From Rhodoferax sp. (GTDB lineage: Bacteria; Pseudomonadota; Gammaproteobacteria; Burkholderiales; Burkholderiaceae_C): a DNA stretch of 6,125 nt. Shown here piece by piece: positions 5,128 through 6,125 of this stretch (positions within the stretch are counted from its first letter, which is position 1; every line of letters begins with the position of its first letter). The stretch covers positions 1-6,125 of the forward strand of contig JAKFXU010000110.1 in NCBI GenBank assembly GCA_021731215.1, read 5' to 3'. The notes below the pieces were generated by a model. That model saw nothing but the letters and a program-made list of their open reading frames with translations, searched no databases and was not told where the DNA came from. The position numbers and the translations under genes were made by a program.

Positions 5128-5820
5128 ACCGTGCGCCAGCGCATCGCGGCGGCCTGCCGCAGCGCCGGCCGTGATCCGCGCGAGGTCCGCCTGCTGGCGG
5201 TCTCCAAGACTTTTGGCGCGCCAGCGCTGGAGCAAGCCTATGGCGCCGGGCAAACCGCGTTTGGCGAGAACTACATCCAGGAAGCGGTGCAAAAAATCAG
5301 CCAGTTGCGCCACTTGCCTCTGGAGTGGCACTGCATCGGAGCGCTCCAGAGCAACAAGACGCGGCTGGTGGCCGAGCACTTTGACTGGGTGCACACGGTT
5401 GATCGACTCAAGACCGCACAGCGCCTGAGCGCGCAGCGCCCACCGGTGTTGGCGCCACTGCAGGTGTGCCTCCAGCTCAACGTCGATGGCGGCGCCACCA
5501 AATCAGGCGTGTTGCCGGCGCACGCGCTGGCGCTGGCGCAGCAGGTGGCGAGCCTGCCCAACTTGTGTCTGCGCGGCGTCATGAGCATCCCCGAGCCGGC
5601 CCCTGACTTTGCCACGGCCTGCGCCGTGTTTGAACGGGTGAAGGCCGTGTTCGACGCACTGAAGGCCGACGGGCTGGCGCTCGATACCCTGTCGATCGGC
5701 ATGAGCGCCGACCTGGAAGCCGCCATCGCCTGCGGCAGCACCCTGGTGCGCGTCGGCAGCGCCATTTTTGGCGCGCGCGACGCCCGCCTCAGTGCAGCGG
5801 CAAGTGGGTCGTGTTCTTGA
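5101..5820 (+). CDS. yggS: YggS/PROSC family pyridoxal phosphate-binding homeostasis protein
   Basis: A 239-residue single-domain TIM-barrel PLP protein. Lys36 in LLAVSKT is the PLP Schiff-base lysine. Family motifs follow in order: FGENYIQE (54-61), WHCIGALQSNK (76-86), MSIP (161-164), and LSIGMSADLEAAI (197-209) with the phosphate-binding RVGSAIFG (217-224). Family members have no catalysed reaction firmly assigned. They bind PLP and keep the free vitamin B6 pool and amino-acid/keto-acid balance in order. The ATG at 5101 aligns with the E. coli protein so that the lysine also falls at position 36; a second ATG is at 5107. The frame is open far upstream because it is antisense to pilT, but that part has no yggS features. 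The family fold ends at about residue 226. The last 13 residues (Ala/Ser-rich) are an extension that overlaps the 3' end of the convergent Lrp-type gene by 32 bases. Confidence 0.93.
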   Translation: MTMIETNLQTVRQRIAAACRSAGRDPREVRLLAVSKTFGAPALEQAYGAGQTAFGENYIQEAVQKISQLRHLPLEWHCIGALQSNKTRLVAEHFDWVHTVDRLKTAQRLSAQRPPVLAPLQVCLQLNVDGGATKSGVLPAHALALAQQVASLPNLCLRGVMSIPEPAPDFATACAVFERVKAVFDALKADGLALDTLSIGMSADLEAAIACGSTLVRVGSAIFGARDARLSAAASGSCS

Positions 5821-6125
5821 CTTCTTCCATCACGGCGTAGGTGCGGGTTTCGCGCACGCCGGGCAGTTGCCACAGCACGGTGCCGGCGAATGCGCGGTAG
5901 GCGCTCATGTCGGCCATGCGGGTTTTGAGCAGGTAGTCAAAGCCGCCGGCCACCATGTGGCATTCCATGATCTCGGAGCGCACCTGCACCGCTGCCTTGA
6001 AGGCGTCAAACACATTGGGCGTGGTGCGGTCGAGCAGCACCTCCACAAACACCATCAGGCCGGCACCGAGTTTGAGCGGGTTCAAGCGCGCCTCATAGCC
6101 CAGGATGTAGCCGTCTTTGGTCAGC
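5789..6125 (-). CDS. Lrp/AsnC family transcriptional regulator, C-terminal part (start lies beyond right edge)
   Basis: The frame is open to the right edge; the 111 residues visible are the C-terminal two thirds of a protein usually near 150-165 residues. It begins LTKDGYILGYEARLNPLKLG, the link from the helix-turn-helix into the ligand-binding RAM domain. The RAM domain follows: LMVFVEVLL, then ECHMVAGGFDYLLKTRMADM (typical V-x-G-x-(F/Y)-D-Y motif), then the LPGVRETRTYAVMEEVKNTT ending that marks the Lrp subgroup. Such proteins assemble as octamers or dimers of dimers and respond to amino acids such as leucine. The HTH itself is not in the window. A TTG at 6085-6083 is only an internal Leu codon, not a start. 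Target genes are unknown; a divergent amino-acid catabolic gene to the right would be usual for local regulators of this kind. Its stop is inside the end of yggS. Confidence 0.92.
   Translation of the reverse strand, partial: LTKDGYILGYEARLNPLKLGAGLMVFVEVLLDRTTPNVFDAFKAAVQVRSEIMECHMVAGGFDYLLKTRMADMSAYRAFAGTVLWQLPGVRETRTYAVMEEVKNTTHLPLH

Noticed and set aside
5789..6085. Lrp-type protein starting at 6085 within the window
   Set aside because: The codon there is TTG inside the conserved stretch YEARLNPLKLG; the frame and the homology continue to the right edge, so the real start is outside.
1..6125. CRISPR array, tRNA or rRNA genes
   Set aside because: No regularly spaced direct repeats and no sequence resembling cloverleaf or rRNA cores was seen on either strand.

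Overview
The window looks like GC-rich chromosomal DNA of a betaproteobacterium. Burkholderiales is most likely, perhaps Comamonadaceae of the Rhodoferax/Polaromonas/Acidovorax kind. This rests on the style of the proteins, the yggS-pilT-(cNMP protein)-pilU neighbourhood and two repeat types I associate with such genomes; no search was possible, so the taxon is an inference.

Left part (1-1079) is an eroded accessory patch. Positions 1-92 carry nested direct and inverted repeats and a Shine-Dalgarno plus ATG pointing out of the window to the left, which looks like the end of an insertion sequence. Next comes a VapC-like PIN-domain RNase (194-583) with all four catalytic acids but no recognisable antitoxin in the window. 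Then comes the first part of a type III-like DNA methyltransferase (604-840), which stops after 78 codons. The following 240 bases (841-1079) hold protein-like reading in shifting frames, so they look like gene remnants. Together this resembles the leftovers of a defence or toxin-antitoxin island.

Middle part (1076-5064, all minus strand) is ordinary core genome. In transcription order it holds pilT, a stand-alone cyclic-nucleotide-binding domain protein, pilU, and an NAD(P)-dependent beta-hydroxyacid dehydrogenase. PilT and PilU are the two retraction ATPases of type IV pili. The protein between them has a cNMP-binding fold but no DNA-binding domain, so it may be a ligand-responsive partner of the retraction motors rather than a transcription factor. 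A hairpin with a short U-tract directly after the pilT stop, then a second GC-rich repeat hairpin, suggests that pilT expression is at least partly separated from the cNMP-pilU pair.

Right part (5101-6125): yggS (PLP homeostasis protein) is divergent from pilT across only 36 bases, with candidate promoter elements of both genes overlapping at the yggS start codon. The 3' end of yggS overlaps by 32 bases the 3' end of a convergent Lrp-type regulator, which runs off the right edge.

I see no rRNA, tRNA or CRISPR array, and no clear candidate for a wholly new system. The points most worth following are the HTH-less cNMP protein inside the pilTU locus and the decayed left-hand island.
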